Shown: positions 63,133 to 64,000 of the stretch, one piece after another
Numbering within the stretch: the stretch's first letter is position 1
Layout: each line of letters begins with the position of its first letter
From: Hermodice carunculata
Lineage: Eukaryota > Annelida > Polychaeta > Eunicida > Amphinomidae
Direction: 5' to 3'
Length of the DNA stretch: 64,000 bases
NCBI GenBank assembly: GCA_964020975.1
Contig: OZ026630.1
Coordinates: 27,963,337 to 28,027,336 of the forward strand
The notes under the pieces: model-generated
Database searches by the model: none
Seen by the model: the letters and a program-made list of their open reading frames with translations, nothing else
Told to the model about the DNA's origin: nothing
Position numbers and translations under genes: made by a program

Positions 63133-64000
63133 GCTTCTTTAGGTCTTGGACCAGTAACCTACGCCTAATGCATTTACATGTTAAAATAGCGACATTCGCT
63201 GGCTTATTTCTCCTATTTGAAACGTTAAACTGCAACCTCCTTGGAATTCTGCTTCAAGTTTATACCGGTAGCAGCAAGTTAAAACCAAGAAAATGGGGGG
63301 TCATGTGATTAGATTTTTTTTTTACAGGTGCATTTGTGTACCTTACCTCCATGATTGACCGTTCCGCGCCAAATATGTCTTCAAAAATACACAAAGTTAT
63401 CACATGATTTAAAATATTTCTAGAGTAGCAGTGCCTTTCTAAAACTCACAGTTGATAAGTATTTTCCTATCCAAAATGATGATGGGACTTAATTTGGAAT
63501 GCTCCGCTCCTGTGATATTAACATCCAATAGACACAGCAACAGTATTCGGTGCTCCATCAAAAGTAGTGGATCAGTTGACCCGACCTTGAGGGGTTACTG
63601 GTCCAAGACCTTTATCCAACGTGAGCTATACTAGACAATATCTCAATTGAATGTATGTGTTTCAGTTTTTTTATACCCACCAATTCAACAGATAATGTGT
63701 ATGTGTTGGTTCTCAGTTTGGTAAAAGTGTGTCTTTATCCAATAGTTATGTTTCTGTGAAGAAGTGGTTTAATCTCAAAATTGTCTTCAAACATGCAATA
63801 CGAGTGCAACTTGTAATAATTAATAATTATTATGGCCTTGACCGTTGAACCATTCTCCTCATCTAGGTTAAAACAGCAAATACTACTTTTGTCCTACTCT
63901 GGAAACTATGGGGACAGATTCCACCCAGATTATTCCAAGATTCCTGCATATCAATACATTGTAGAGTATCATGACTATATATTAGATAACAGTTATTACC
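63133..64000. other. Right end, nothing recognised
   Basis: No gene, known repeat or long microsatellite seen. Confidence 0.5.

Overview
The window looks like animal nuclear DNA, most likely from a marine invertebrate. Genes are split by AG/GT introns, introns reach 18 kb, there are many long microsatellites, and CR1/L2/Jockey-type LINE remains are mixed with small inverted-repeat DNA transposons and tRNA-related repeats. The phylum cannot be fixed from the sequence. I see no bacterial-type operon, no CRISPR locus and no retrovirus or LTR element.

Two host genes are well supported, both cytosolic-type thioredoxins in convergent orientation. The plus-strand gene (last four coding exons at 373-486, 1890-1949, 3434-3499 and 21670-21732; first exon off the left edge) has an unusual active site. 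The minus-strand gene is complete: five coding exons from 50526 down to 35014 give a canonical 109-residue thioredoxin with WCGPC. Both use the same phase-0 exon layout as vertebrate TXN, so they look like an inverted paralogous pair. Almost everything else lies inside or between these genes.

The most striking object lies in the 18-kb last intron of the plus-strand gene. It is a 7.73-kb DNA element at 8489-16221 with 28-bp terminal inverted repeats (27/28 matching) and a probable 8-bp target duplication. Just inside each end is an array of more than 20 short palindromes with core AAAACCCWGGGTTTT, spaced about two helical turns apart. Its only recognisable gene is a five-exon minus-strand gene (10097-14811) for a cysteine-cluster protein that resembles the CxC5/CxC6 domains associated with KDZ (Kyakuja-Dileera-Zisupton) transposases. 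I find no transposase in it. One in-frame TAG in exon 1 and a LINE in intron 1 suggest it is inactive. The element split one unit of a diverged satellite of about 146 bp per unit that fills most of 16222-20955.

Region by region: 1-8228, plus-strand thioredoxin exons and small repeats; 8229-20955, satellite with the inserted element, tRNA-related repeats and AT tracts; 21654-23173, last thioredoxin exon and a near-identical partial duplicate; 23261-34500, L2-like LINE, a dispersed 0.5-kb repeat, a nested tandem repeat, and a CR1-like LINE carrying a small inverted-repeat insertion; 35014-50526, the complete thioredoxin gene with a TTA-flanked MITE, two LINE pieces and microsatellites in its introns, and an X-box-like palindrome just upstream; 50600-64000, GATA/AATA tracts, a second array of short palindromes (CTCGTAATTACGAG), a Tc1-like remnant, LINE remains, and one unassigned 131-residue reading frame.
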